A DNA stretch of 64,000 nucleotides from Leishmania mexicana MHOM/GT/2001/U1103 (lineage: Eukaryota > Euglenozoa > Kinetoplastea > Trypanosomatida > Trypanosomatidae). Positions 38,856 through 50,296 of the stretch are shown here, piece after piece. A program made the position numbers and the translations under genes. Each line of letters opens with the position of its first letter. The stretch's first letter is position 1. Location: contig NC_018311.1 of NCBI RefSeq assembly GCF_000234665.1, positions 434,001 to 498,000 on the forward strand. The letters are read 5' to 3'. Below the pieces are notes generated by a model that was not told the DNA's origin, made no database searches, and worked only from the letters and a program-made list of their open reading frames with translations.

Positions 38856-41282
38856 GTGAAGTGTGCAGGGAAGTGTATGTATCTGAGGAAGAAGAGGACG
38901 AGGAGAGGAGAGGAGGGTGGGGTGGGTGTGGGTGGGGGTGCGGATGGGGAGCGGCGCGGCGGCCTTAGCTGCAGCAGCCATGAGGAAAGTGTTGCATGCC
39001 CCTGCCCCTCCCTCGCTAAGGCCGGCCTTCCGTCCCATCTCTCACTTGTAGGCTTGTCTCTGCTTTTTCTCTCTCGACCTGTCGCACGACGACTTTACAG
39101 ATAATGTGCGTGTCTGGGTGGACTGGCGTTTGGGGACACGTTCGGCACTCATGCCTTCTCGTTTAGGGCCCCGCCGCCATACGACATACCCCCCTTTCTT
39201 CCCCCCTTTCTCCGGTAGAGCTTGTGTGCTGCGATTCTAGTCTCCCCTGGCCTCCCGAAGCCTCTTCGGCGATTCGCAGGTGCGGGAGAGCGACCCATGG
39301 AGCATGGAGAGTCGCTGCGCAGCGACTCTGCACCACTCTCTGTTCCTTCCGTCCCGTATGCTCTCACGCCGGCCACGACTCCTCCTCCTCCCTCCCCCCT
39401 CTCCCCACTCTTCCTCGATGATTTGACCGGGTCTGCACCCTGGCTCGTGCATCGTACACGATCATCTCGCTTGCGCCTCCGCGTTGTGGGTGCCGCGTAG
39501 AACCGCTTCACCGACCCACCCAGCGGCGGCTCTCTCTCTTTCTCTTTGCTTGTTTTTCCCAGAAGGGGCGCTGGGCTGAAACGACTCCTCCACCGGTTTG
39601 CTGACTCACTTCGCCACGCGCACACACAAGCGCACGTCTCTTGCGTTGCCACCCTCGTTGTCTTCGCACCGTGAGCACCTACTCTGTGGCACATCGACGA
39701 CCGACCCAATCGAACCGATCAGACCGCCAGTTGACGTACGCACGTGAATCAACACACGTACACGCACGCGCATAACACGGTGCACATCCACATACGTGCC
39801 GGGAGCTTCCGTGGTGGGCGTAGGAGAGGGGGGTGCCGTCACACTCGTGGCCCCCACTGCCCTTCCTCCGACTTGTATACAGGCAGTAAAGGAAACAGAA
39901 GCGATTCCCGCGCCGTCTTTTCCTCCGTCTCTGCGTTCTGTCCCCATCAGTCTCCGAATTTCTTGTGTCTAAGAAGATTGCCTGGCGAGCCTGTGCTCCC
40001 GCGATCACGTGCTCGTCGCCGGCGTTCGCCTTCTGCTCGTCCCGCTTGACTGCCGTTTGGGCCGGACGATTTTGGTGCCACCGCCGCTGCTGCCGTTGTC
40101 TTCTCCCCTTTTCGAGTGGTTATTTTCTTGTGTGTACGTGTGTGTGGGCGTGGAGGCGTACCGGCCGCCGTTGTGGCACACCCGCCGCCGCCACCGCCTT
40201 CTTCCTCCTTTTCATCGTCTGCGGCTTGTCTGGTTTTGTCTATCATCTCCCTCCCTTCCCCTCGCCCCCCCTCACGCTCTTGCCTCACCCCTCTCGTGTA
40301 CGCCCACTTTGCCGCCGACCATATCCGCCTCGCCCCGCCCCATCCCGCCCACTCTCTCTGCCTGCCGTTGTGTGTGTGTGGGTGTGTCTGTCTTCGGTGT
40401 CCCTCCTCCGCGGCTTGCGCCTCGATCTCTTCTCCTTTTCCCCTGCTCGCCCCCTCGCCCCCTTTTGGCGCGGTCTGTCTCCACTGTCCATCGCGTCTCT
40501 TGCCATTACCTACGCTGTGCAGTTCCCCCTCTGTTCCTCCTTCCCGCTCCCCCCGCTCCGCTCCGCTCTGCGTGCGTGCATCTGCTGTGGTTTCGCTTTC
40601 CTCATCGTCTTTGCTTTCCGCATCTCGCCTGGTCTTCTCTCTCCCCCCTGGAATACGTTTTTCTTTCGTCCCCTTCCTCGGCTTCCCGTGTGTTGTTGTT
40701 CCCATATTTCGTTTAGTGGGTCAAGTCGACATCGCCGGCGTTGTTGTCGTCGTGGTCGTGGTGGCGCTGGCTGTGTCCCTCTCCTCCCCACGTCTTGGCC
40801 CGCTCACAGGCACGCAGCTACACCGCAACCCTTTATTCTGTAGATGTATGTACTGATACCCTGCCGCCGCCCTCCCTCCCCTCCCCTCCTACATTGCTGT
40901 GCATACCTCAACCACTCACCTATAGCAAGTCGCCGCCTATATCAACCTCTCTCCCCCTCTCGCTCTTCTTCCTCGTCGTTGCGCTTCTCTCCCTTTTCAC
41001 TGTCTGCGCGTGCGTGCGTGAGCGCGCGCGTCTCCCCTTCCCGCTGTGTGGTACGTGTGCGCTTGCAAAACACGGCAGCGTGGACGATGCGTGCGTGGTG
41101 ATGGTAGACCACCACGACACAACTTTTTCTTTTTCCTTTGGCGTGCTCTCACACGGAGGGGGGCGGGCAGACCGTGTAGCGAGCGTACGTGGCAGGCAGG
41201 CAGGCACACACACGCACACGCACACGCACGTGTCAGTGCAGGACGTCCTTGGCTCGGTGCCGTTGCGCCTCTCACCTTTTCG
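38856..41282. other. Gene-free spacer (2.4 kb), strongly pyrimidine-rich
   Basis: No supported gene. From 39960 to 40830 all three + frames stay open for hundreds of bases because stop codons need purines; the products (for example 39965-40843) are Cys/Leu/Pro/Ser noise. A CA repeat lies at 41207-41231. Confidence 0.55.
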
Positions 41283-41300
41283 CATCTTTTTTTTTGGTAG
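41283..41300 (+). promoter_or_regulatory. Predicted trans-splice acceptor for the 2456-residue protein gene
   Basis: A run of nine T (41287-41295) is followed by GGTAG, with AG at 41299-41300. No ATG occurs before 41414. This is the cleanest acceptor in the window. Confidence 0.55.
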
Positions 41301-41413
41301 CGCACCCGTTGCGCTCTGTACACCTATCCTCCCCTTTCCTTCTCGTGTGCCGGTCCGGCGTTGCCGAAGAGGCGAGGACCGAAACAGCAGGCTAGAACAC
41401 GGCTCAACAGCGC

Positions 41414-44400
41414 ATGGTTTACGTCATCATGAGCTCTTCCGCTTCTCCACTTGTCTCCCCAGCCCTCGCCGTGGGCCGATCCTCGCCCAATGAGCGACCG
41501 CTGCTGCCCTCTCCATCCACCGTCGCTGCCTCCGCGGATTATGCCGACGCGCTCGCGAGGGTGCCTGCACCCTGTAACTCACTGTCCCTAAAGTCATCGT
41601 CGCAGTTGCTCTTCACACAGAAACCTGAGCGGCCGCCCCGAGCGAGACCGCCCACGCCACCGTCGGTGGTGCAGGATCCCCGCGCTGGCGCCACTGCCGT
41701 CTCGGATGAGCGAACACAGCTGCTGGCGCTGATCGCGCGGCTGAGCAGGTCGGTTACGCCAGCCACAGAGCGGCTTGTTCGACTCCGCAGCGCTCTCAGG
41801 GCGCTGCAGGAGCAGCTCGTCGTCACCGTTTCACCCGCCGCGGTCGTCACCGCAACGGGTGGCATCTCCGCCGGTGCGTCCATCTCCTCCGTGAGCATCT
41901 CGGAGACAAGTGGGTCTCCGCGCCTGTGCGTGTCGGGGACGTCGTACCCCGACATGGAAGAGGTGCTCTACTTTCTCGTTCACCGTGATCCGCCGTTGAA
42001 GCGGTGCGGAACCTGCTCTGGAGCGGCTGCAGGCGCGAGTGGCGGTCGTCCCGCTGCCTTCAGCAGCGGCAACGGACCTGGCGGCCGTCTTTCCACGCCG
42101 TACACCGGGATGCTTCTCTCCCCGCACGCGTCACCGTCTAGCAGCGTGCCGCGGAGGTGGTCGCGGCTCGAGTCGGGTGCTGGTGGCGCAGGGATGAACG
42201 CCATGGCCTCGAGCACCACCACCGGTGCCTCCGCCAGTGGGCTGTGGCAGGCCAGCGTCATCGGCTTCGGCGACGCCTCCTGCCCATCGTCGCCGTCCTT
42301 TCGATTTCCCTCCACCCCACCGTTGGCGCCGACGCTCATGTCCGCCACACATGCGACGGTGCACGACTCCACATCCCTCAGCTGGGCCAGTAACCCCCAC
42401 AGTCCGATGATGACAGACTCGCCGTCGCTTGACCAGCTAACGCTGTCCATGATGCATTCACGCATTGCAGGTGGCGTATACCATGGCAGCATGCGGGCGT
42501 TGCAGGACAACGCAACTAGTCCACCCCACCCTCTACAGACCACACTGCCGCTGCCGCTGCCTGCTACGGTGTCCGAGACGGCGACGATGACGACGATCAG
42601 CGCCGCAAGCGCTGGCGGTGGCAGCGCTGCAGGAAGTCTACCGGCCGCCCCCGTTGCCCACAACCTACATCCACACCGTACTCTTTTCCCTTACCCGCCG
42701 CCCTTGAGCCTCACCGGCGGCAGTCCGCACGTTGCAACACCGCCACCTCCGCTGCCCGCAGCGCCGGCAAACCATCACGTGCGTCGGGTGCGCTCGACGC
42801 CATCACTGGAGTTCTACACGTCTGGCGGCTCAGCCTCCGGTGCGGTGACGAAGGATTCCGAGGCGCCGAGCTACGAGCCGCGGACGCAGTCGCCGTCGCA
42901 GATGGTGCCCCGCGAAGCCACTTTGTCGGTGGAAGTCGCCAGCGAGCGAGGTGACGAGAGCGTGTCGGCCGGCTCCATGAGCCTCTCCTCCACCATGCCT
43001 GACCTTCCCGCTACTCCACCGCCGCCGCTGCCCGGGTTCACCACGCTGGAGGTGAGTGGTGCTTCATGGCATACCCCATCGCCGCAACCTGGTACTTCCG
43101 TGGTGGTCTCGCTACCGTCGCCAACACTTCAGGGGATCGGCTTGCCAGGGGCGGATAACTACGCTGCTGGGCCCCCCAACGGCGCCGTTGTCACGAGCTT
43201 CCAGAGCAGAACGGGAAGCAAGCATGCCTGCGCTGGTGCCTTTCCTTCGCCTGCTGGCGAGTCTTCGGCGCCGCCGACGCCCATCATGATCAACTCACTT
43301 CCGCGCACATCTTCGCAGTGCGCGGAGGTGAGCGAGCACCTGCATCGCTGCCACCAGTCGTTGCTCGGCAGCTCCCTGCCACCCGGCACGGCGCGCTTCA
43401 CCACCCTGCCAACGCCGTTTATGTCGCGGGTGGGGGCAGGCATGCAGAGCAGCGGAGCCCGCAGCCTTCGTGAGGACTCTGCCGTCCTCTCGCGCGCCTC
43501 CTCCTTCACTCCACCGGCGATGCGGTTTGCGCAGCGGGTGCGGCGCCGCATGTTGACACTCAGCCAGATGCAGCTGCAGCTTTCCGCCCGGGACCTCTTC
43601 CACACAGACCACATCGGTAGCCGCTCTCAGGCGGCACTGCAGGTCACTGCCGCAGCGTCTGGCATCACGAGCCCAGCCGTCTCACCGACCCTCGCAGCGC
43701 AAGGTAGTTGGCGGGCGAAGAATGGGCCGGAAAGTCGTCGGAGCAGCAGCGGCAGCAGGTCGAGCAACTCTCGGTACCAGGAGTACTCCCAGCACTCGTG
43801 TGGTGCCCATGCGGCGTCGGAGATGCCGCAGGAGGCGCTACTGAACCCCCACTGGCTGTTGAGCGTGAACGAGGACGGCTTCTTGCGGTACGAGCCGCTG
43901 CCGTCCGCTGCGCAGCCGCCGCCGTACAGGCAATCCCCGCCGGTGATCACCACTGCCGATTTTGCCTTCCTCTGTCTACCGTACGAGCCGCTCGCGCGCG
44001 GCATAGGGCCAGAGGTGGGCCACGACAGCAATATCAGCACGAGCGGTCCGTTCGGTGTCAGCGCCGGCGGGGTCGGTGTAGCCGTCAGTGGTGACGGTGC
44101 GGCCGAGGAGGTGGCGACGGTACTCGACTTCTTCTTTGGTCTCTTCAGTGGCGCCAGGCCGCAGCACTCGCACGCACACCAGCAGCGGCGACCGCCGCAC
44201 CGTGGCACGACAGAAGCGAAGTTGAGCCTCTTGACGGTGAATAACGACGGCGACGGCGCCACGGTTTCCGCCGCGCACGTACACTCTGGCAGCTCTCCCG
44301 TGCAAGACGGCGAAGAGCTGCTGCCGCGGCCGATGGTGTGCGGTGACGGCGACGACGGGCAGCGTACTCGGCGGGACAAGCGACATGCGGAAAGCTGCTC

Positions 44401-47400
44401 CAATTCCTACCCGCAGGTCGCCGCTAGGCCTATCATCAGCACCGCCGGGGGAAGGGGCGGCCATGGTGCTGAGGTGGCCTCGCGCGAGGTCAACGTCCCC
44501 CAGACTTCATCGCCACGAATGCGAGTCTCCAGGGCACACATCTCCACCGCTGCCGATTTCCCGTTGTTCACTTCGAAGCGACCGCAACCTGCGGGATGCC
44601 TCGACAGCGACATTTCTCTCTTGCCGCCACAGAGTCACGTGGTGCCGGGGCTGCCAGTCTCCTTGACCGAGGATTGGCTGCTGCCGCTGCGTCAGGTCCT
44701 TGTCGATCGCACGATCTTCCTCCTTGTCAAGCCCGGCAGTGAAGAGACGCCGGCGTCAAGCCTGCGCCATGCGGACGCGACGGGTAGCGCCAAGTACTCG
44801 GACAGCGCCATGGACGAGCGGGTAGTGCAGCGGTTTCTGCAGTTTGCCAAAATGCACTATGGGGTCACGGTGCTGCCGTGGCGCGTCATTACCTTCAGCT
44901 GCCGCGATGCGACGCGAGCTCGCAACGTGATGCTGGCTGTCTACGCGCAGCAACTCCGTAGGAAGCAGCAGCAGCAGCAACACGGACAGAGTGCCAAGTG
45001 GCAGCCGACTTCCGAGACGCTGTCACACGCGCCTCCGGCCAGTGATGCCGGCGAGGACGATGTAGCGGGCAAAGTCACTACGGCCGATGGCGTTGATGTG
45101 CTCGTTGCATCTACCGCATCGCCCGCTCCCCGCAGCGGCTGCTCTGTCTCCCCACTTGAGTCTTCGTGCGTGACAACTGGCTTGCCTGTGATCACCACCC
45201 CTGACGGGGCGCAGACGCCGCCCGGTGCATCCCTCATGGCAACCTCGCCGCTCACACTAACGTCTTTGGTTGGTGGAAGCGAGTGGCGTCGTCGTCGCCA
45301 TGACGGTGCGAGTCGGCCGCACTACAACGAGGATGGCCAGCAGGGGTTTTCCGACCCCTTGTACACGTTGCTGACACAGGAGTTGAGCGTTCAGTCGCTG
45401 TCGACAGTGCTGGAGGAGTACAGGCCGTTGCTGGAGTGCCACGTTGCGACGCAGATGTCTGCGCAGTCCGGTGCGAGTGCGGTGGCGGCCGTGACATCGC
45501 CAGCCGCTGGTATCTGTTCCCAAGCAAGCTGCGCAGGCGGGACGGGACCCCCCACCAGTACGATCGATGAGGGGGAACAAGTTCTCGTTGACGCCGCCCG
45601 CCGACTTCCAGGTGTGGCGGGCTCCGTCCCCGCCATCGAGGGCCCCGCCACGGGGGACGCGAGCGACGACGGCGTGGCCGCTACAGCGGCGGCGGCATGC
45701 AAGCATGCGCAAGAGGTTGTGTGGCACTCCAGCGGGGCCGCGGGCGTGAGCAGGGCTCTTCGGTACTTCCAGCACGCTGCAACCGTGCATCGTGTGGGGC
45801 GGGCGGCGTTTCCGGTGATGATGTGGTCGTGGCAGCTGTACTCGCTGCTGCCGGCCATTATCAAAGACGCGCAGTGGCGCTGCAATCGACTGCGGCACAA
45901 CAGTCGTCACTGCCAGCACAGACTGCAGGGGGTGCAGCGAAGCATCACGTTGCACCTGGCTGCAAGCCCGGCCAAGAACGTGGCGGCACTGGAGGTGCGA
46001 CTGCAGGCGGGGTTCAAAGAAATGACGCAGCGGTTTTTGCGAGACCTCCGTCGACTGTTCATCTCGTCAGCCTCCGCAGCGACGACTGCTGCATGCTCGC
46101 CCATCTCAAAGGTGTCGTCGCCGTCGGGGCCAGCGACAGGCACACCAGGGCACGGGCAGCGACAGCAGCAGGTGCTGCCCTTCGCACCACTGGACGCACT
46201 GCTGGTGTACGACTCACCGGGCCTGCGAGAGGCGTACCGGCGCCTCGCTCGGGCGGTGCTTCGATTTCACGCCTTCTACCTTGCAGGGCAGCTCGCCTTC
46301 GATGCACGAATGCCAAGTCAGCCCTCGCGCACCGGCCAGGATGCAGCCCACGAGAGAAAGCTCTCGCAGTCGCCATGTCCCATATCCGTATACGAGCAGC
46401 GCTACGCCGCTCTACGGGAGGCTGTGTGTCTCTCGCGGCTGCAGCTGAAGACGCCGCTGTGGTTGCTCAACGGCCTAAACGCCACCCCACCCGACGAGTC
46501 GTGCACGCGACCTGGCACTTCCTCCCCAGCGACGCTGCCGCCGCCGCCGCCGACGCGAGCGGTTACCCCTGCCACCAAAACGTCGACAACTCCTGCTGTT
46601 CGACCGACCCCGTGCGGCAGCGCGGCACGGACACCGGCAACCACAACGAGCGAGGCCGAGGAGATTCCGATGCCGAAGGTGGAACTCCGGCCCAACTCCA
46701 GCCGCCGCTGCAGCTCCCGCATCACGAGCGCCGCAGGCTCAGCGGCCTCGCTGGTGGAGCAGTTTTCACTGCTGCGACCTGTAAGGCGGAGAAAGCCAGC
46801 TGCTGCACCTCACAGAGCGTCCGTCGAAGGCGGCAGCGATGGACGACCGTTGCAGCGGTCGTTCTTGTCACCGTCGTTCCTCGCTTCCGCTGCACGGGAG
46901 GTCGTTGGTGCCGCGGCATGCCCGATGGCTGCGCGGGCGGAAGTAACAGCTACGAAGAACGGCACGGACTCTGGACGTGGCGTGCCTGGACAGGAGCGTG
47001 GGACACGGGGGATGTCTTCAGAGCAGGCGGGGGACGAGGGTGCAGACGGCGACGGCACGCCCCGACTCGGTCTCGAGGAACTTCAGCAGCGGCACTTCGC
47101 CATGGAGCATCAGCTCATTGCACATGTCTCGCAGATCAACACAGAGATCATCAACTTCCTGCTCGCCACTTGCGTGGCTGCCGTGCCGCGCCTGCAGCAG
47201 GACTGTGTAGGCGCAGAGCTGGCGCGGGTGAAGGACACGCAGGCGGAGATCGTGTCGAGCTTCACAACGGCAGTGCGCGGCCGCAAAGACGCCGCCATCG
47301 CCATGTCTCACCTCTACGCCCGGCTCGAGGAGTGGTGCACCGATATGTCGCGCCTCGTGTCGGTTGTGCGGTCGCGGCCGTATCTCGAAAAGTTTATCAC

Positions 47401-48784
47401 GCAACTGCGCGCGGTTCTGTGCGAGGATGAGGTGCGCGCCCTCGCAGCCTTTCGCTGCGGCAGCGGGGGTGGGCAGGACTCGGCCGCCGCGGCGTGGCAG
47501 ACGCCGCAGGTAGATGACACTCAGCCGTCGCCATCCAGTGCAGCAACGAAGGCGCATCGCGGGATCCATGTGACCAGGGTACGTCTACCCCTGACAAGCG
47601 CCAGCGCTAACGGCGGCTTACAGGACAGCACGCTGAAAGAATCGGCAGACCAGCACCCCGCCACACCTCCTACTCCGGGTGGCACCCCTTGCGCCTGCGC
47701 CTCGAAGTCCTTGGCAGCTGAGGTTGGCTACCGCTCTGCCCGGATGCTGCGCTACTACATTCGCCTCGCCTGCAAGCGGCGTGGCTCCAGCGGCAGCGAC
47801 AAACTCTCCGACACCAGCACGGCTGCTAACGCGCAGCGCAGCGGTGTGTTCGGCGAAATGCTAGCATCCCCGTCCTCTTCCCGGTCGCTGCGCTCCATCC
47901 AGGGCGCCAACTCAACGTTGGCGTCACCACACCGCAGCTCACGCGTGAACGGCGGCGGTGGGGGTGGAGCATTGGGCTTGAGCGTTTCGCTGTCCAGCAT
48001 GTCGGCCGCGTGGAGTCGGGAGGAGGCTTGCTTCCGTCTCGAGGGTGGTGCCCGAGCGCAACGCCTTTATGCTGCCGGTGACGCGAAGACCACGGCGTTC
48101 GCCTTTTTTGCCTCCCCGACGCAGCCGACCATATCGGCTGTGTCCTCAGAGGTGCTCGCGATGCTGGAGGTGGTGAAGCGGGAGCCTCTTCGGCACCCGT
48201 CGCTTACCTCAGCGGCGCAAGCCGTGGTCAGTGCCGAATCAAGGGGGGCTGGGCGAGACGGAGACGCATCGTCGGCTACGCCGGCAGCAGCAGCGGCGGC
48301 GCACCGCTCCGTCGATGCAGGTGGCAGCGCGTGGCAGCAACAGCTGGCGCAGTGGCGGTCCACCATGACTGACGCGGAGAGACCGGCTGATGATGCCTCT
48401 GCGGCACCATTGTTGTGGATTATTCTGGACACGTGGGATGAGACGCTGCTCCGCATGCCCTATGGGCTGCTGCTGCAGCTGGACACACCCAGCTACGCTG
48501 ACTCTCTCAACCGCATGAGCGATGAGCTCTTGAACACGCAGGAGACCTGGAAGGCTAAGTGCGACGACGTGCTGGCGAGGACGCGGCGGCAGCTGCAGGC
48601 ACTGGAGGGGAATCTCCATGAGATTTGTGATGACCGTGGTGAGGCGCGCGCCGAGTACGTGCGGGAGTTGCGGGCGGTGTTTGATGCGGCTTTCGCCCTC
48701 ATCGCCCCCCGCGATGACACTGCCACAGGCGCCTGCCCGTTTTGTGAGTCGCCATGCAGCACTAGAGGAGGTCTTGGGGTGTGA
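41414..48784 (+). CDS. Giant hypothetical protein, 2456 residues
   Basis: Not recognised. Large parts (1-780, 1130-1430, 1690-1890, 2030-2280) are Ser/Pro/Ala/Gly-rich and probably disordered. Between them lie dense, probably folded islands: about 807-860 (HWLLSVNEDGFLRYEPLP), 1083-1180 (EDWLLPLRQVLVDRTIFLLV, then LQFAKMHYGVTVLPWRVITF), 1455-1545 (Trp-rich helices, FPVMMWSWQLYSLLPAIIKD), 1890-2015 (long helices, HVSQINTEIINFLLATCVAA) and 2330-2435 (helical, ILDTWDETLLRMPYGLLLQL). The helical islands with regular Leu spacing suggest coiled-coil or BAR-like bundles, but no signature residues allow a call. Near the C-terminus CPFCESPC (C2441, C2444, C2448) could be part of a metal site. No membrane segments. 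The ATG at 41414 follows a clean splice acceptor; a second ATG is 15 bases on (41429). Confidence 0.8.
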   Translation: MVYVIMSSSASPLVSPALAVGRSSPNERPLLPSPSTVAASADYADALARVPAPCNSLSLKSSSQLLFTQKPERPPRARPPTPPSVVQDPRAGATAVSDERTQLLALIARLSRSVTPATERLVRLRSALRALQEQLVVTVSPAAVVTATGGISAGASISSVSISETSGSPRLCVSGTSYPDMEEVLYFLVHRDPPLKRCGTCSGAAAGASGGRPAAFSSGNGPGGRLSTPYTGMLLSPHASPSSSVPRRWSRLESGAGGAGMNAMASSTTTGASASGLWQASVIGFGDASCPSSPSFRFPSTPPLAPTLMSATHATVHDSTSLSWASNPHSPMMTDSPSLDQLTLSMMHSRIAGGVYHGSMRALQDNATSPPHPLQTTLPLPLPATVSETATMTTISAASAGGGSAAGSLPAAPVAHNLHPHRTLFPYPPPLSLTGGSPHVATPPPPLPAAPANHHVRRVRSTPSLEFYTSGGSASGAVTKDSEAPSYEPRTQSPSQMVPREATLSVEVASERGDESVSAGSMSLSSTMPDLPATPPPPLPGFTTLEVSGASWHTPSPQPGTSVVVSLPSPTLQGIGLPGADNYAAGPPNGAVVTSFQSRTGSKHACAGAFPSPAGESSAPPTPIMINSLPRTSSQCAEVSEHLHRCHQSLLGSSLPPGTARFTTLPTPFMSRVGAGMQSSGARSLREDSAVLSRASSFTPPAMRFAQRVRRRMLTLSQMQLQLSARDLFHTDHIGSRSQAALQVTAAASGITSPAVSPTLAAQGSWRAKNGPESRRSSSGSRSSNSRYQEYSQHSCGAHAASEMPQEALLNPHWLLSVNEDGFLRYEPLPSAAQPPPYRQSPPVITTADFAFLCLPYEPLARGIGPEVGHDSNISTSGPFGVSAGGVGVAVSGDGAAEEVATVLDFFFGLFSGARPQHSHAHQQRRPPHRGTTEAKLSLLTVNNDGDGATVSAAHVHSGSSPVQDGEELLPRPMVCGDGDDGQRTRRDKRHAESCSNSYPQVAARPIISTAGGRGGHGAEVASREVNVPQTSSPRMRVSRAHISTAADFPLFTSKRPQPAGCLDSDISLLPPQSHVVPGLPVSLTEDWLLPLRQVLVDRTIFLLVKPGSEETPASSLRHADATGSAKYSDSAMDERVVQRFLQFAKMHYGVTVLPWRVITFSCRDATRARNVMLAVYAQQLRRKQQQQQHGQSAKWQPTSETLSHAPPASDAGEDDVAGKVTTADGVDVLVASTASPAPRSGCSVSPLESSCVTTGLPVITTPDGAQTPPGASLMATSPLTLTSLVGGSEWRRRRHDGASRPHYNEDGQQGFSDPLYTLLTQELSVQSLSTVLEEYRPLLECHVATQMSAQSGASAVAAVTSPAAGICSQASCAGGTGPPTSTIDEGEQVLVDAARRLPGVAGSVPAIEGPATGDASDDGVAATAAAACKHAQEVVWHSSGAAGVSRALRYFQHAATVHRVGRAAFPVMMWSWQLYSLLPAIIKDAQWRCNRLRHNSRHCQHRLQGVQRSITLHLAASPAKNVAALEVRLQAGFKEMTQRFLRDLRRLFISSASAATTAACSPISKVSSPSGPATGTPGHGQRQQQVLPFAPLDALLVYDSPGLREAYRRLARAVLRFHAFYLAGQLAFDARMPSQPSRTGQDAAHERKLSQSPCPISVYEQRYAALREAVCLSRLQLKTPLWLLNGLNATPPDESCTRPGTSSPATLPPPPPTRAVTPATKTSTTPAVRPTPCGSAARTPATTTSEAEEIPMPKVELRPNSSRRCSSRITSAAGSAASLVEQFSLLRPVRRRKPAAAPHRASVEGGSDGRPLQRSFLSPSFLASAAREVVGAAACPMAARAEVTATKNGTDSGRGVPGQERGTRGMSSEQAGDEGADGDGTPRLGLEELQQRHFAMEHQLIAHVSQINTEIINFLLATCVAAVPRLQQDCVGAELARVKDTQAEIVSSFTTAVRGRKDAAIAMSHLYARLEEWCTDMSRLVSVVRSRPYLEKFITQLRAVLCEDEVRALAAFRCGSGGGQDSAAAAWQTPQVDDTQPSPSSAATKAHRGIHVTRVRLPLTSASANGGLQDSTLKESADQHPATPPTPGGTPCACASKSLAAEVGYRSARMLRYYIRLACKRRGSSGSDKLSDTSTAANAQRSGVFGEMLASPSSSRSLRSIQGANSTLASPHRSSRVNGGGGGGALGLSVSLSSMSAAWSREEACFRLEGGARAQRLYAAGDAKTTAFAFFASPTQPTISAVSSEVLAMLEVVKREPLRHPSLTSAAQAVVSAESRGAGRDGDASSATPAAAAAAHRSVDAGGSAWQQQLAQWRSTMTDAERPADDASAAPLLWIILDTWDETLLRMPYGLLLQLDTPSYADSLNRMSDELLNTQETWKAKCDDVLARTRRQLQALEGNLHEICDDRGEARAEYVRELRAVFDAAFALIAPRDDTATGACPFCESPCSTRGGLGV

Positions 48785-50296
48785 AATGGGGGAGGGGGAA
48801 GAGTCGGTGGAGCCATGCGGGAAGAGGCATGCTGCACCACACAGCCCCTCGTCTTCACACCCCTTCTCTCTTGCACCTCTCGGGTACAGTGAACTTGTGT
48901 GGGCGTCTCTGCCGACGGCAACACCTCGCACGGTGCCAGCGCCGGCTTCCTCCCTTGATGCTGCCTGTGTCTCTCCCTCTCCTCCATCCGCTGATGACCT
49001 TTTCTGGCGAGAGGGCGGGGGGGGGCGCACACACCCCTCTCCGCGCGTGCTGCCTCAGGGTCCGGTGTGTCCACTCTCTGTCTGGGAGGAAGCCGAGCAG
49101 CCCCCCATATCCCTCCCCATGCCGAGCCACTTGTGGTGCTGACAGGGTCAAGCACCGACGGCGCAGGGGAAGCCAGAGGGATGTACCGCTACTTGTGGCC
49201 AGCGGCCAGACCCTGGATGGCGTGGCGTCGGGGAGACCTGCGACAGCGAAGACGCCCATGCCATCCATGCGATGGGGCGAGTGCCAGCGCGACTGGGACG
49301 CATCTCGGCCTCGGCCTTCACACTGCCTACTGGTGCGGGGCGAGCCCGAGTGCCGCCTCGAGGGGGGAGGGGGGATGCACCAGGGGTGGCAGCCTGCGAG
49401 GCGGGGGTAGGTGGGCAGAGTGTGAGGCAGGGTGTGGGTGGCTGCTTCGCGCGGCGCGGTGGGGGGAGGGGCCTGTGACGGACTCTTGTGGTGGAGCGGT
49501 GCTGCGTGGAGCCCGCGTTGCACGGCGGCGATGTGGGCACGTTGGCGAAGGGCCAGAGTGGCATCTCCCTCCTCCTTTATTTTCCGTTTTTTCCTTTTTT
49601 TTGTGTGTGTGGATGTACAGTGGTGTGGAGGGGCACGTCGCGCGCGCGCGCGTGTGTGTGTGTGTGGATGTGCGCGTGTGGACGTGACCCCTTCCCCCCC
49701 TCAGCGTGGCGTTTTTCTTTTCCTTTGTCTTTTTTTTTCGCCTCCCTCGTTGTCGCTGAGAGGTTCACGCTGTGCAGAGCGGAACTTCCACCTCCCCCCT
49801 CCCCCCATTGGGGTGGGGACGCCAGAGGAGCTAGCAATAGCCGCACGGGCGTCCAGCAGGACGACGACGGCATGAAGGACGGTGATGCACGCGTCAAGAC
49901 GTCTGGAACAACGAAGGAGGGAGAGGCAAGGGGGAGGGGGGCGAGGGGTGCAAGGGCAAAACTGCTCGTGCGCGTGTGGAAGTGGCGGTCGCGGTGTACT
50001 GCGTGTTCAGCTCTGCAGCGGCGCCCCCTCCCCCCTCACACTTGCTATTTCTGTCTCTCATCCCCGCGCCTTGTTGACCGCGGCAAAGGGAGCGAGGAGC
50101 GAGGCGCAGGCGACGCACGCGCGTGGGAATGGGGGTTGTGCGCGTGCGTGGGCACCTCCTCAGACAACCCTCGCACTCTTGCTTCTACCTACGCCGCTCC
50201 ACGAGAGCGTGGCTGTGCCTCTTCTCCACTGTGTCACACTCTTCACCTTCTTGTGCGCACCCCTTCACGCTGGGTGATGTCCAATGCACCGGCACG
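48785..50296. other. Spacer with G-rich, possibly element-derived segment
   Basis: No supported gene. The segment 49139-49500 is G-rich on the + strand, unlike the surrounding pyrimidine-rich sequence (see separate entry). TG and CG dinucleotide runs lie at 49643-49682. Confidence 0.5.
49139..49500. mobile_element. Candidate short degenerate retroposon (SIDER-like) in a 3' UTR
   Basis: About 360 bp of mixed, G-rich, non-coding sequence sits in the 3' UTR position of the upstream gene, with compositional edges against its surroundings. Leishmania SIDER elements are about 0.5 kb, mostly lie in 3' UTRs and affect mRNA stability. The match is by position, size and general feel only; I could not verify the 79-nt signature. 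Confidence 0.3.

Noticed and set aside
39965..40843. Open frame of 292 codons on the + strand in the spacer
   Set aside because: The stretch is almost all C and T, which removes stop codons in all three frames at once. The product is Cys/Leu/Pro/Ser noise without any motif, and the other two frames are open over the same interval.
45697..47430. 577-codon open frame inside the 2456-residue gene, same strand, other frame
   Set aside because: High GC at third positions keeps alternative frames open. The main frame has the folded islands; this one is Arg/Ala/Gly/Cys-rich and featureless.
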